NCBI GenBank assembly: GCA_029216955.1
Contig: JANAVB010005598.1
Location: forward strand, 951,529-1,015,528
DNA from: Iris pallida
Lineage: Eukaryota > Streptophyta > Magnoliopsida > Asparagales > Iridaceae
Reading direction: 5' to 3'
DNA length: 64,000 bases
In this document: in pieces, positions 1-13,991 of the stretch
Layout of the letters: every line of letters starts with the position of its first letter
How positions within the stretch are numbered: position 1 is the stretch's first letter
Notes under the pieces: model-generated
What the model was told of the DNA's origin: nothing
The model's database searches: none
The model's input: only the letters and a program-made list of their open reading frames with translations
Program-made: the position numbers and the translations under genes

Positions 1-1573
1 CGGTATGTCGGTTTCATAGAAGGTCTCAAAATTCAAGTTTTCTTTCGGTTCTTCGGAATCCAAGAGAATGCAGAAGACAGTATAAAATACGTATCTGTAT
101 ACAAATACACATACCGTGAGACGAGTCTCACACTCTCCGTTGAAACTATGGTAGTTTATGAGCTTGATATTATGTTTCCCTTTGACGTTCGATAAACATT
201 GTGCACGTGTATAGATGATTGTTTGATAGTATAAGTATAGGCCTCTAGCCTCGTGCTATGCCATATTCCTATTCAGTCTACCCCTACCCATGCTTGCAAA
301 ACACCCATTTGTATATTTACATATTTTAGTTTATAATAACATGTTGTTTGTATCTTTCTACATCTCTCTGGGGACCTAGTTTCCTTCCGAGCTTGGATGA
401 GCAACAATATCCCGAGGAGTACGGACTTGTACAAATTCTGTCCTAGCCGACGAGGAGGTCTTGCATTCCTTTATCTCATTTAGTTGGATCGTCTTAGTTT
501 AGTTATTTTCTTTCATTTCATTATGAGATTGGACTATTTTATGCTTTTATTTATTATAGTCATTTGGTAGTGGATTTGTCTTCTCCCGACTATTAGCACT
601 GCTAAATTATTTATTTTTGTATTTTATATATTATTGTTGCTACTTGCCTAGTATTTTATCTTTATTCTATGGATGAGATCAGTTATTGTATTTTATGTGA
701 CATGTTGGTATACTTTATGAGCTAGAGTTCATATCCAACATAAGTATGTATTTGTAGGTTCTATATATTGGAGTAGCCTTTGTATGCATACCAGCTGACA
801 CAGTCACGTACTGATCCTACATACTTTGGAACTACTAGAGCGTGACATATTTTTGTGGTGGCTCATGTAGGTCAAGAAAATATTATTTACGTTACGTTAC
901 TTGAACAAGTCATTTTTTTTAATATTCATTCTCTCTTGATGTCAAATTATATCTATCTATATAAATTTTATTAAGACTACTTAGACTAAAAATCAACCAT
1001 CTTAATTATTTTAAATTTATCATTATATTAGTATTATTATATTATTATGTATATTATTTTATACATACATACTATATAGGAATATCAAAAGATATTTTTT
1101 ATAATTATCTAGTTGCCCCTATTAAATTTAATTAATAATTTTAGTTAGTAAATATATCCAATGGTATTTGAAAAAAAAAATTTTCCATGATGTAGCTGAA
1201 CTTTTTTCCGTTATATAGTAGTATACGCTGGAACAATCGTAATATTTTCTCTTTATTTAGTTTACCATTAAACTTCTAGAAGAATAAGAAAATTAGTAAA
1301 TCTGGTCGATCATGATGGTGCATGATTGAACTTAGGCCCAACCGGGTCCGGTCCACACAAAAAGCCCAGTTGCACCTAGTCCAAGTCTAAGGCACTTCAA
1401 ATCGGGTAGAGCATGTACCGACCTCCATGGAGTGGAGTGGCAGAATTATAAAAAAAAAAAATTATGGTAGGTGGCAGCTGCATGACACTCTCTTCTCTTT
1501 CTCGTTCGATTTTCTAACTAAGTAACCAGAGAGACGTCAAACCTAGCAACCTCCTATCATGACTAAAAGCAAT
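1..1573. other. AT-rich non-coding flank
   Basis: No supportable gene or complete element is visible here. The stretch is AT-rich with poly-A and poly-T runs. Short ORFs on both strands lack domains or repeated family features. It may be decayed retroelement LTR sequence, but I found no terminal pair or primer-binding site. Confidence 0.5.
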
Positions 1574-2128
1574 AGGGATGGCAATTTTCTTTGAAATCGA
1601 AGAGAATTCTACTTTTTTTCGACGAAGACGAATTTGAGAATTTATAAATGGGGTTGGAAGCCAGAACGAGGTTAAAAAAAAAAAAAAATTCCCACCGTAT
1701 TTGAGACCTGGTATAGGTGTATTACTTTCTGTCCCCGTAAATTTCTGATCCCGATTAAATTTTCTCATATGTTCAACTCAATTATACAAGTACACGCGTG
1801 ATCTATCTAGTAGTATTTTTTCAATCCTTATTTTATTAACATGCTTTGTAAAAAAAATTGAAATAAATTTTATCTTTAAGGTTTATACTATACTGCCAAC
1901 AAAAAATTTATTAACGGGATGGCAGACGGGGATAGAAAAATTCAGCCAGAAAGTATTAACGGGGTGGATACATGAACGGGGAGTGCATTGTTAAACGAGA
2001 GACAAAGATGTGGATAAAAAAAATTAAATCCAAGCGGAGATGTGGACGGAGATGAAAATTCGAGCATTACTCAGGGACGGGGATGGAAGATATGGGCCCC
2101 GGTCCCGACCTGTTCCGTTGCCATCCCT
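1574..2128. mobile_element. hAT-like MITE (non-autonomous)
   Basis: The ends are an 11-bp terminal inverted repeat, AGGGATGGCAA at 1574-1584 and its exact complement at 2118-2128. Flanking octamers AAAGCAAT (1566-1573) and AGTGCAAT (2129-2136) match at six of eight positions, which fits the 8-bp target duplication of hAT transposons. The inner part continues as a loose fold-back, with GGGGAT-type motifs on the right mirrored on the left. There is no transposase, and ORFs across it are shadows. hAT membership is inferred from the TIR and TSD length only. Confidence 0.75.
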
Positions 2129-2957
2129 AGTGCAATGTAGTAGAATAAAAGATTTGATCTGTTTGGTGTGGGATTGGGCATTAATATAATCGGCATTATC
2201 AGCCTAATTCTAATATTTGGTTGGACAATTTTATATAGATATAATATAGTTTAAATTGTAATTTTAAGCTTAATTACATTAATTACTTTTTTAAACTCAA
2301 CGAGACGTTTTGTACACGAGATTTTTTTATTTGGACAAATTTTCGTTGAGAAATTAATTATCATGTTTTGTTTAGATTATAAACATTTATTTTTGATAAA
2401 CAATTTACCCACGAAATATAAAAATACTTTCCATTAAGAATTGATTGTACATATTATTTTTACTAGGACCATTTTTTTATTATATACTCTTTTTTAAAAA
2501 AATTTATCTTTATCTTTTTCCTTTTCCTTTTCGTTTTGATCCTTTTTGTATGTTAAGAATTTTTTCTTGTCTTTTTATTATTTTTTTGTCTTTATTTATT
2601 TCATTTTTTTTTAGTTTCTTTTTCATTTCTATTTTTTTTTAAATTTTTACGATTTTTTTTGTTTTTTTGTTTTTAGAATTTTCCTTAGTTTTTATCTTTT
2701 CAAAAATACAAAAATTTCGATATATTGTATTCCGCATAACAAACGTACCATAAGGAAATTGTAACTACCAAAAAGTTTTTACAATGCCTCAGAAAATTTA
2801 AAATGGATTATCAACATTATCCGCAATTCATCACAGCTTTTAAAAATAAAATTTATTGAATCCCTTATAAAATAAAAATAATTTTGTTAATCTGTTTTTA
2901 AAATTTGGGTGCCAATTACAAGTTTCCTTTACTATGTCTCGTCTAATATTACATAGA
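2129..2957. other. AT-rich spacer
   Basis: This is T-rich intergenic sequence between two foldback elements. A 65-codon ORF at 2445-2642 is low-complexity Phe/Leu/Ile translated from T-runs and is not a gene. Confidence 0.5.
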
Positions 2958-3710
2958 CTTAATTGCAACTTGATACCCTCAATTTTCCATCTTTCAACTT
3001 TATATCATAAACTTTTTTACTCAACAACTTAATACCATCAACTATTATATGTTTTCAACTTCAAACCCTAAAATTAAAAAAAATTTAAAATACCATGTCT
3101 TTCTCTCCTCCCCTCCCACCGCCCCACCAGCTGCCCCCTTCGGCCACTACCCCCCCCCCCCCCCCACCCCCTACTCCTCCCTAGCTTCCTCCCTCCCCTC
3201 CAGTCACCCACCCCTAAAGCTCCCCACCTCTGGCCACCTGCCCCTCCCCCCCCCCCCCCTCCGGCCACCCACCCCCAAGCTCCCCACCTCGGCCACCCGC
3301 CCCTTCCCCTCGCCCCCCCTCCGGCCACCCGTCCCCCTCCTTCCGTCCCGGTGCCTCCAGCCCTCCTCCTTCCAGCTGTCGCAGGGTGGAGAGGAAGGAG
3401 GGGGGGGGGGAGCTGGCCTGGGACACTGGGGCGGTAGGAGGGCTGGGTGTGGGGAGGTCGGAGAGGAACGAGGGCAGGGGGGAGAGGAAGGAGGGGGTGG
3501 GGGGGATTGGGGGGGGGGGGGTGCCTGGAGGGTGGTGGTCGGGGAGACACGAGGGGGCAGCTGGAGGGTGGGAGGAGATTGAAGGGTAGTTTTTAGTTTT
3601 GAGTAAGAACATTATTGTCCAAAAAAATTCAGGATATCTAATTAAAAAAAAAAGTTTAGAATATCAAATTAAAAAATAAAAATAATTGAGGGTATAAAAT
3701 TGCAATTAAG
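2958..3710. mobile_element. C-rich/G-rich foldback element
   Basis: The terminal arms at 2958-2984 and 3684-3710 are inverted repeats (CTTAATTGCA on the left, TGCAATTAAG on the right) with only three mismatches over about 27 bp. The body is a large imperfect palindrome: roughly 3100-3380 is C-rich with CCACC/CCGGCCAC repeats and 3380-3580 is the G-rich complement. ORFs on both strands here are Pro/Ser or Gly/Glu low-complexity shadows of this composition. Family is unassigned because no clear TSD is seen. Confidence 0.7.
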
Positions 3711-4517
3711 CCCATTATATATATAAATTTATACCATACATACAATAGTCTCGTTACCGGTCGCGTCCACGTTCACGTCCACGTCCAGTTGGGTTTGGAA
3801 CACGAGCTTCCAAAGTATTGAAATCCAATACTTAATAATAGTAAACTTACAAGACCAATTTAAGATAATAATAATAATAACAAGAATAAAATTATTATTA
3901 TTATTAGAAGGCAAAATGATATTTTAACTGTTGTTTGTGAACTACAGTGGCAAACTGTACAGAATGGTAAGGTTTCAAACTGGTAATAAAGGAAAAATGT
4001 TATGCTTACAGCCAATTTTAATTGTAAGTTTTACAATTACTTATGTGACATTTTTTAACTGGAGGAGAAGAGGAATCGGCTGGGACCGGATGAAACCGGA
4101 TGGGACTATATTAGCAAGAGATGGGATGTGGGCTGTAAAAAAGTAAATTTTTTGGTATCAAGTTTAGCATTTTCCTAAAGATTAGGTGAGGTACTGCTGA
4201 AAGTTTGATTGTAAAGCCTCGTATCCAATCTTGGTTCTTCTGTCCATAAAGTGATGGAGACGACCCGACCCGCTTTTCCCTTTGCTATGTCAAATAAGTC
4301 TGTAGGGTTCTTTGTTTTGAACTGAAGGACGGAGGACAAAAATCCGACAAAAGATTTTTTGACAGTGATGCTCGGATTAACGGAAAGTGTAAGCACGAGT
4401 ATTTTTCGTTCTAGATCTTCCTTCCTGTATTGACTCCGGTCCTCTCATCAGCACCGGTTCCATCCCTCCAATAGAGAACCGTTGTACCGTCAGCACGGTC
4501 TACTGTACGTTTTACCT
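3711..4517. other. Unassigned non-coding sequence
   Basis: Mixed-composition sequence with no domain-bearing ORF. Short ORFs at 3931-4146 and 4175-4396 show no recognisable motif. Nothing further is seen. Confidence 0.4.
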
Positions 4518-4963
<446 letters not shown>

Positions 4964-4966
4964 AAG

Positions 4967-4977
4967 TGGTATCAGAG
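4967..4977 (+). other. Primer-binding site, initiator Met-tRNA type
   Basis: TGGTATCAGAG is the usual sequence complementary to the 3' end of initiator tRNA-Met used to prime Ty1-copia and many gypsy elements. It follows the candidate LTR end by 3 bp. Confidence 0.6.
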
Positions 4978-5846
4978 TCCATGGTTACAAGACTAGTTTG
5001 GACGGCCCTATTGGTTCGAGACAGACGGTGCTGAACGTTCTTGTGTATAATCGGATTATACAGGCTCTTCTCAAGGTGGAGTAGCAGCATCAACTACACG
5101 AATTGGCTTCAAAGGCAGGTTTGACGAGCCCAAGGTGGAGTAAGACATTGTCGTTGGCACACAAATGGGGATGCGGATGAACGTGTCAGCTTGGTTATGT
5201 GGTCGAACGGATCAAGATGACAATATGTTGGATCTCCTAGGTGCTCGGCTGGCGGAAACGAGCAAAGGTAGTCGGAGTGTGGTAAGATTGTTCGGTTAGC
5301 GAAAACCGTCACGACCCGCACCCGCTTTTCGGACGCGAGCTCGTGAGCAAGCCAGCTGCATATCGAGCGAACTCCAGCCCGACTCGAGTACGTATAAGCT
5401 GTCAAGGTCATGGTATCATATCTAATCTAAACTATATCTCAATCTACATGAATCATATAATCAAGAAAGAACAAGTATGGGTCATAGTCTGCAGCCCATT
5501 AGCATATTGTTCGATTAGACTCCAAGAATGATATGAGTCTATAAACTAAGCAGAGTATAGCATGATATGAAATATAAAGCACGAGAAGATAATAAAGAAT
5601 ATCACAAGCAAATACCTATATCATATATCACAATCCTCTATCATCCTGCTCTGCTAACTAACTCCATGCAGTCGCTAAACCTGAAGAGATCATCAGGTCC
5701 TCAGAGGACTAGCAAGATACATAAAACATGTCTGTAAGTAAATAACAGGTAAGAAGGATAAGAACACTGCAAGATGAAACATCTAAGGACGACGAGTCGT
5801 GAGGAAATGTAATACTAGACTTGGCTACCAATCAATCGATTAACCT

Positions 5847-6215
5847 CTATAGCTTGTAGTACAATGCAAGATACTCCCAATCTATAGTAGATTTTGACTG
5901 TAATATAATGCAAGATAATCCCAGTCAAGATTAGCCAATTCTAGTATCGATCTTCTCTCCTAAGGATACAAAGTCAAGTAGACTCCTATAAATCGTAGTA
6001 CAATGCAAGATACTCCCAATTTATAGTGTCGCAAGTCAAGTCAATCAATCAATCAATATATGCTATAGGTCGTAGTACAATGTAAGATACTCCCAATCTA
6101 TGGCATGTCTCAAGTCAAGTCAATCAAGATAAAGAATCAGCTATAGATCGTAGTACAATGTAAGATACTCCCAAACTATAGTATGTCTCTACTGTAGTAC
6201 AATGCAAGATACTTC
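5847..6215. repeat. Tandem stem-loop array in solo LTR
   Basis: Six copies share a core close to GTAGTACAATGCAAGATACT. Flanking arms differ but pair: TTGACTG 5894-5900 with CAGTCAA 5922-5928; CTATAAAT 5986-5993 with ATTTATAG 6019-6026; GCTATAGGT 6062-6070 with ATCTATGGC 6096-6104 (two G-T pairs). Units at 5847-5887 and 6141-6181 use CTATAG on both sides, which is self-complementary and so less informative. The sixth core at about 6193-6215 has weak arms. Confidence 0.85.
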
Positions 6216-7843
6216 CAGCCGAGAATGGTCAAGGACAGATATAGAAACTGACAACTCAATCACGAGAAAAGGGTAACACAAAGAGACCAATATTCTAGCA
6301 ATGTCAACCATCCTATACGTGCACGTATTCTAGAACAAGTAAAGCAATCAAGGACGAATCAATCACAATATGGAATCATGTGACAATATAAAAAGGAATA
6401 CAATAAAGGAAGAGAAATCATGTAAATACTGTATATGTTCGGCAAGGTATACTTGCCTGGAGGTTGCACGGAGAACCCACAAAGTATCGCCAATCAATCA
6501 AGTCAGAAAGCCCAAGTCATCACAACTGTCTCCGAAAGCTAAAATAAACGTTACCAACATTCTTAGAATAGTCAAATTAGCTAGGATTGCCTGTCCTTAA
6601 GTCTAATTCTGGACACAGGGGTAAAACGGTAATTTCGGGCAAAAATAATGTCCGCCGTTGGATCTGCTTTGCACCGAAAAGCGTGCCAAAGTCAAAGGTC
6701 TCTAAAGTCGTCAAACTACGTGTCTACGGATCCAATTTTCTGATACGAACCCAACCGTACGTCCAAAGTTGGATTCCGGCGGGCCGTGCACAAAATCGCC
6801 CGTTGAGTGGGACCGTGGGGCCCGCAAAACGGTAATTTTATCAACGGTCTCAGAATCGGACCAAACTTGGCATACAGGACCAAAAAAATGATATGGTCCT
6901 GTTGGCGCAAGTTTCGTCTCGATCTGACGAGCGTGCACGAAGTAATTGGAGAATTTACAAAGTGCACGATACGGTGAATTTCGACGGATACGCATCAAAT
7001 TCGTCGTGCACACGCGACCAATTTGAATTCCGTCAAAGCCCACACGACCACGAAGTCGATACGCAGCTTTTGATGCTTTCGGTTCACGACCACGATGCCC
7101 GGAATGGCGGGACGGACGTAGTATCGGACAATTTTCTAGTTTTGAAAACAGATTTTTGGAAAACTTTGGGATTCGATTTCTCGACGCGTAGTCGATGGTT
7201 TCTGAATCCACAAAAGGACTGTGAAGCTCTATATGTTTTCTAAAAGTTCCTTCAAATAGTTTTTCTAATAAGTCAATGGGTTGGCAGGAAATCGCCTTCA
7301 AACTTAGGGTTTTTGGGTTTGATTCATGTTCAATTTTGAACAGTTTTTGGGCCGACTTCGAATCGACCTCCTGGCCATCCTACTGCAAAAAAATTAATTC
7401 TATCTAAAGGGGTTTAAAGCCTTACATATTGGGAACGCACCGGAGAAGACGGGACGCAAAATGAACGCACGATGATCACGAAATTCCTCCGCAAACTTGA
7501 CCTGCTGCTGTCGCCCATCCTGTACTGCTGCTGTTGCTCGCGTTGTGCGCACGCGGTTTCCTCGCCGTCCGGCGACCCATACGGCGGCACGCGGCCGTGG
7601 GTGGCCGCCCATGGTGTCAGGAAGATGTCGGCGTCGGGTTGAGAAGTTTTGGTTTAGGGTTTAGAGTCCCTCGTTCTGTCGATCTCTCGGGTGTACTTAT
7701 ACACGCGCGTACAGTACTATAGAGCTCGGGCTGTGGGGGGGGGGGGTTTGAAGGCTCGGTCTGAGCTCAGATTAGCCGGGCCTGGGCCTCAGCTGGCTTG
7801 GGCTGAGCCTAATGGCCCGGGCCTGAGCTAGTCATTTTTCCTT

Positions 7844-8975
<1,132 letters not shown>

Positions 8976-9900
8976 GCATATACGCACATATATAATACGT
9001 AACATACACACACGTATAATATATATATTGATTATATACATACATGCACACATATTTAATATATTATATTTGTGCATAAAATATAAATCTCTTGATAACA
9101 ATTTAATATACAATTAAATATAACCAATAAATTAATAATATTTAAATAACAATCCCAATAAAATAATAATAGTAATAAAAATAATAACAAAATTTAATAA
9201 AGTATATACCATTATTGTACCGTCTAATAATCCCAGAAAATGTACAAGGCCTATCTTATACAAACCTTATTGAATATCAACTAATCACAATATTTATAAT
9301 ATTTAATTAAGAATATTTAGAAATATTCCTTAGATCACTAAAAATGGAATACGACACAATCAGACCAAAAATGCATCAATACTAAAGTCATTGGACGTGC
9401 CGCATGACTACATGGGCTTGGGCTCAGTTCGGGTTCAGTTTGACTAGTTTGGTGTGACCGGGTCACCTAGACGTCAAATAATATTAATAATGAATAATTA
9501 ACTATTTATAATGGTCATGTCACAACTTGGCCTGGTTTTTCTAGTTAGGACATCCCTATGGCTAGGTTTCCCCGGGCATGGCTAGTACACTAGTCAAGGC
9601 ACACTGCTACATCTCCCGTGCCACAAATCCTAGTCGTCTAGTACTTCAAAACTCAACCATGGCTAAAGTCATCTACCATAATAATTAACTAAATAATTAT
9701 TGATCAAAAATCTAGAAATTACCATTTAAATCGAATAAATAAATAAAATAAAAAAATATTTCAAAATTCTGGGAAGGGAGGCTACAAAAACGAACAAAGG
9801 TAGCTAGAGTGTGCTAAGGATGTTCGGCTAGTGAGGACGAACAAATGGTAACCGGATGTGGTAGGTTGCTCGGTCAGCAAAAACGAGCTAAGGTGGAGAT

Positions 9901-10219
9901 TGTTGGATTGTATCTCATTTTTGGTTGATCCCTCAAATGATGGATGACAATGGAGTTGGTAATTTAGTCCCACATCAGTTACCGTTTATCCACATCCCTT
10001 TATTTTTGCTTTACAATCCGTATTCATCTTTCATTTTTTTTGAAGTAAAGAATTTCATTTCAGTAGTAAGATGGAGTCAAATGTTTAGGGATCATGTGGT
10101 GTAGATATTTGGGATTGGTGCTAGCTTTACATGAGAATTCTCTTTTAAGGTATATGGACTCAATTCAATATTGCACCTCATGGGCCAACTCCAGTTCGGA
10201 TCACACCGCATTCCCAACA
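9901..10219 (+). mobile_element. Ty1-copia LTR
   Basis: This 319-bp LTR begins TGTTGG and ends CCAACA, a perfect 6-bp terminal inverted repeat. It is preceded by a polypurine-like AAGGTGGAGAT and followed 2 bp later by a PBS. A polypurine tract upstream and a PBS downstream fit an LTR shared by two tandem copies. Confidence 0.75.
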
Positions 10220-10221
10220 AG

Positions 10222-10233
10222 TGGTATCAGAGC
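10222..10233 (+). other. Primer-binding site, initiator Met-tRNA
   Basis: TGGTATCAGAGC lies two bases after the LTR end, at the expected place for minus-strand DNA priming in Ty1-copia elements. Confidence 0.85.
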
Positions 10234-10252
10234 TTTGGGGGTTCTGACAACC

Positions 10253-10723
10253 ATGTCTACGGGACAGATGAACACTCGTATGATCACCCTCACAGGAAAA
10301 AACTGCACGATTTGGAAGTTAAGGATGAATGATCCACTCTGATGTAAGTATTTGCATGGTACGTTGGAGGGCGACAGAGCAAAGCCATCGGACAAAGCTA
10401 CTGAAGACTGGAAACGACTGGATTGAAAGGCCATTGGATTCATCCGCCAATGGCTGGACGACTCGGTGTTTTACCACGTATCCATGGAGAGTTCGGCAAA
10501 AGCATTATGGGAGAAGTTGCATTCATTGTACGAAAGGAAGATGACTAGCAGCAAGGCGTTTCTTATTCGCCAACTCATTAACTCAAAGTACACGGAGGGT
10601 GCCTCGGTGGCACAACATCTGAACGAGGTTCAGGGTATCAAAAATCAGTTGTCTGCGATGAAGATGTTGATTGATGATGAACTTCAAGTCCTACTGCTCT
10701 TGAGTTCTCTCTCGGAAAGCTAG
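10253..10723 (+). pseudogene. Ty1-copia gag remnant (UBN2-like)
   Basis: This is the capsid-like part of a copia Gag, which packages element RNA in virus-like particles. The frame opens at an ATG 20 bp after the PBS and shows the family pattern: a TIWKLRM-like block, then ALWEKLHSLYERK, then QHLNEVQGI and LLSSLSES. In-frame stops at 10340-10342, 10424-10426 and 10721-10723 show that it is dead. The downstream zinc-knuckle part is in another frame, so there is also a frameshift. Family assignment rests on motif order. Confidence 0.8.
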
Positions 10724-10896
10724 GAGACGTTGGTGGTGTCGGTGAGCCACTCTGCGCCTGATGGAGTTGTCACGATGGGGACAGTCAAAAGTAGCTTGTT
10801 GAATGAGGATGTCTGGCACAAGCAACTGGAATCATCGCAGGAGTCTGTCCCAGTGGCTTCCTACGAAAAGGGAAGACCCAAGTCATAGGCGAGGAC

Positions 10897-11193
10897 ATGG
10901 AGAGTTCTAAGGATCTTACGATTAATGACCGCAAGGAGGACTGTTATCACTGTGGCAAAATGGTTCATATCAAGAGGAACTGCATGAAGCTCAAAGCTGA
11001 GAAGGTCAAAGGCAAGGACGACCAAGTGGATCTCACAGCGTTTGGAGATATCATTATCGCAACGACCGACGCAGAGGAACCTTGTGGCATGTGTCATGAT
11101 GGTGATTGGGTCATGGACACGGAGATGTCGTACCACTCTACTCCATATAGGAGGATCTTTACGTCATACCGCGATGACATGTTTGACGTGTGA
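10897..11193 (+). pseudogene. Copia Gag zinc knuckle and start of protease
   Basis: A CCHC knuckle is clear: CYHCGKMVHIKRNC fits C-x2-C-x4-H-x4-C and would bind RNA. About 65 residues later WVMDTEMSYHSTP replaces the usual Asp-Thr/Ser-Gly-Ala protease motif, with the Gly lost, so the protease would be inactive. The frame is shifted relative to the capsid part upstream. Integrase and reverse transcriptase are not recognised downstream. Confidence 0.75.
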
Positions 11194-12763
11194 AAATGAG
11201 CGAGAAGGGAACGACTGCAGTTTTAGGCATCAGTAATGTGCGCTTAACGACGGAGTTTGGTGAGAGCTCGTCCTCAAGGGTGTGTGACATGTACCGAGTT
11301 TGTACTACAACTTGGTTTCGGTAGGGATGCTGGTAGATGATGGTTGTCGCAGTCTGTTTGGAAGCAAAGTTTGGATGCTTGTGAAGGGTTCCCAACAGCT
11401 GGCTCGGAGAGATTTGTATTATGGCATGTACATGCTCTAGTTGCTGAGCTGTACATGCAGACCACATACATCGGATGGTGGCTCGATGGGTGTTTGACAG
11501 GAGGTGGATCGTCAAAAACTTGCTGAGGCGGGACTTCTAGATGCTTTGAGGGATATATAGGATTCGGTTCGTCGAGACAAAGCGACGGATGCTGATGAGT
11601 AAAAGATTTAGGGTCAGTCATTTGGTCCCACGATAGCTGGTCGGTCTCCAGGTGGGGGTTGCTCTACAGATCCAGTTTTGACGATAGAATGTTTGCCAAA
11701 GCTTCATGGAGCGACATCAGTTTCAGTAGTTTGAAGTCAGGAAGGAGATCAAAGTTTATAGAAAACTCAATCTGAGGTGGGAGCATCATCATTTATACAG
11801 TTTAGGTGGAGCTGTAGGTCATCGACGACATATACAGTGCGTGATGTTCTGTTCGAGGACGCATGTGTATGGGGGAGCTTTAAGTTCGGGCACGAAGGTG
11901 GGCAGGTTCAGGAGTTCGAATCTCGGAACAACCGCACCGTCCGCTTGGTTTGGCCAACTGTAACTCCTCTACTCGATTTTTTTTCAAAAAAATTATTTAT
12001 TTATTCTATTTTTCGTTTTTTGAAATATATTATCTTTAAACCGTATCACGTTATTTTGCTATTATTTTTTCATTTTAAAATCTAGTTTAAATTCATACTT
12101 TGAAAATACTATCTAGTTTAATAAAAATATTTGTAATTGAAATCCATCATTTTTATATTACAAAAGATTTTGGGCTTTCAAACTATTAGCTTTGAAAGTG
12201 ATTCGAAACTCATATTTATTTTGATCGATAAAAATATTGGCTATATTATTTTAAAAATAAGACGTTGATTTAATACGAAAATATTTTAAATGATTTGCTA
12301 GTATCAAATACTATCAAAATTACTTGATAATACTAGATATATCTTTTCAAATATTAGTATAATCCAATATCGGATTAAGATTACAATGTATATGATTTAC
12401 ATTAATAGATATTATCGAATGTATATTTTAAATATTATTTATATGGTTTCGATGAGATTTACTCGTTTAAAATAAGTTGTTTGATGGCAACAAATATTAT
12501 TTCGTAGTAATTAATTAATTGATTTATTTGAATCTATATGATTTAAATTATTGGATATTATTGGATATTATTTTAAAATTATTATAATGATCACTTAATT
12601 TATTTAGATTTTAAATTGACAACTCGATGATATCGAATATATGATTTAAATTATTTTGATAGATAATAAATATTTAAATTAAACTATTATCTATTAGTGG
12701 AAATGATAAATTAAATTCATTTAAATAATTTATTGGATTTAAATTTAAGGGGGAGTTTATCTA
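11194..12763 (+). other. Decayed copia tail and AT-rich spacer
   Basis: 11194 to about 11800 has copia-like composition and pol-like scraps but no readable RT or integrase. A purine tract near 11773 (GAGGTGGGAG) could be a polypurine tract. 11970-12760 is strongly AT-rich with no gene and a second purine run, AAGGGGGAG, near 12748. Confidence 0.4.
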
Positions 12764-13473
12764 TCCACAATTCTAATACTTATATGTTTAAAAGTACCTC
12801 TCCTATTTAAGAGGAGGCTGCAGCCTGCTTCCTCCTAAATTTTTCGCTAACCATCACCACCTCTGTTACACCAAGCCTCACGTTCACCACAACACATCCA
12901 AATATACAAAACATGGCGGAAGTGTCCATGTCCAACACCACAATTATCGTATCCAGCCTCGGGTTCGACCACGGGCGTCTATGTCCTTGTCTGCATCCAT
13001 CTCCTTCAATAGGATACATCCTCGTGGAATACAGAAACCCAATACTCATACAAATAAATTTACACAAATGATAACCCAAGTTTTTCGGCCCCGGTGAGCG
13101 CGGCGACTGCCACCGCTGCAACCATCGCCACTGCAGGCATGCAGACATGTTCACCCAGCGACCAGTATTTGACCACTCCTCCTGTCCTCCTCGACTCCAC
13201 CAGCACTGTCGTCTCTACCTCTTTTTTGGCCACCACCTAACCTTTTAGCCACCGCAGTCCTAACCTCCAGCTCTGCTATCACTCGAGACGACCCTCACCA
13301 CCCACCAATGTCATCTCCGTCACCGGTGACAAAAAACGACCGGCCAACCACCAATAGGCCCACTTTCCTTCTACCGCATGACCACCCCATAACAGAAAAA
13401 GGGAATGGAAAGAAGAACCCTAACGTAACCTTTCTCCGGTGACCATCTTTTCCCCTTTGGTCGCCAGCCTCGA
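12764..13473. other. Unassigned sequence left of CACTA insertion
   Basis: Moderately GC-rich sequence with short ORFs on the minus strand (12807-13154, 13295-13492) that have no recognisable domain. Before the CACTA inserted it was contiguous with 22441 onward. No firm gene is seen. Confidence 0.35.
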
Positions 13474-13484
13474 CACTACAAAAA

Positions 13485-13945
13485 TAACCCATTTTAGCGA
13501 CGTCAAAAGACGTCGCTAAATAAGGAAAATCCGTCGCTAAAATAAATTTGCGACGTATTTAGCGACGAAAATTGGGTGTCGCGTATAGGCATGTCGCAGA
13601 TGACAATTTCGTCGCAGAACGTCGCTGTTTGCGACGGCATGAATAGTGTCACAAGACGTCGCAAAATTAGCGACAGATAGCAACGTAAGGTTACGTCGCC
13701 AAAATAGCAACGTAGAGCGACCATGTTGCGATGCCATAAACTTTATATATGATGACATGGCATGGCAGCCACGTGTGCACTTTAGCGACGCCTAGCGACA
13801 AATTTAGCGACGTCCGCTGACAGGTTGTCATTTTCTACGTCAGCAGTTTAGCACGTCCAGCGACGTTACGTCACTAGTTAGCGACATATAGCGACGTGTA
13901 CTTTCCGTCGCTGTCCGTCGCGGAACGTCGCTATACGTCGCAGAT
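13485..13945. repeat. CACTA 1 left subterminal repeats
   Basis: About two dozen copies of GCGACG or CGTCGC in both orientations, often paired as short palindromes. In the CACTA family such arrays bind the element-encoded DNA-binding protein. Spacing is irregular. Confidence 0.9.
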
Positions 13946-13991
13946 ATTACAAATTTTTTTTAAGAAAATATAATTAGTATTTTTGTTATTC

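Noticed and set aside
3049..3612. Long overlapping ORFs on both strands (up to 177 codons)
   Set aside because: Low-complexity Pro/Gly translations of a C-rich/G-rich palindrome; each strand mirrors the other.
6711..7301. 196-codon minus ORF as a gene
   Set aside because: Lies inside solo LTR E, has no domain and overlaps plus-strand frames of similar length.
11900..11960. tRNA-derived SINE (TTCGAATC box B-like)
   Set aside because: Only one promoter box resembles the consensus; no A box, tail or target duplication was seen.
13503..13758. Minus-strand ORFs in the left end of CACTA 1
   Set aside because: Frames across subterminal GCGACG repeats, with no start context or domain.
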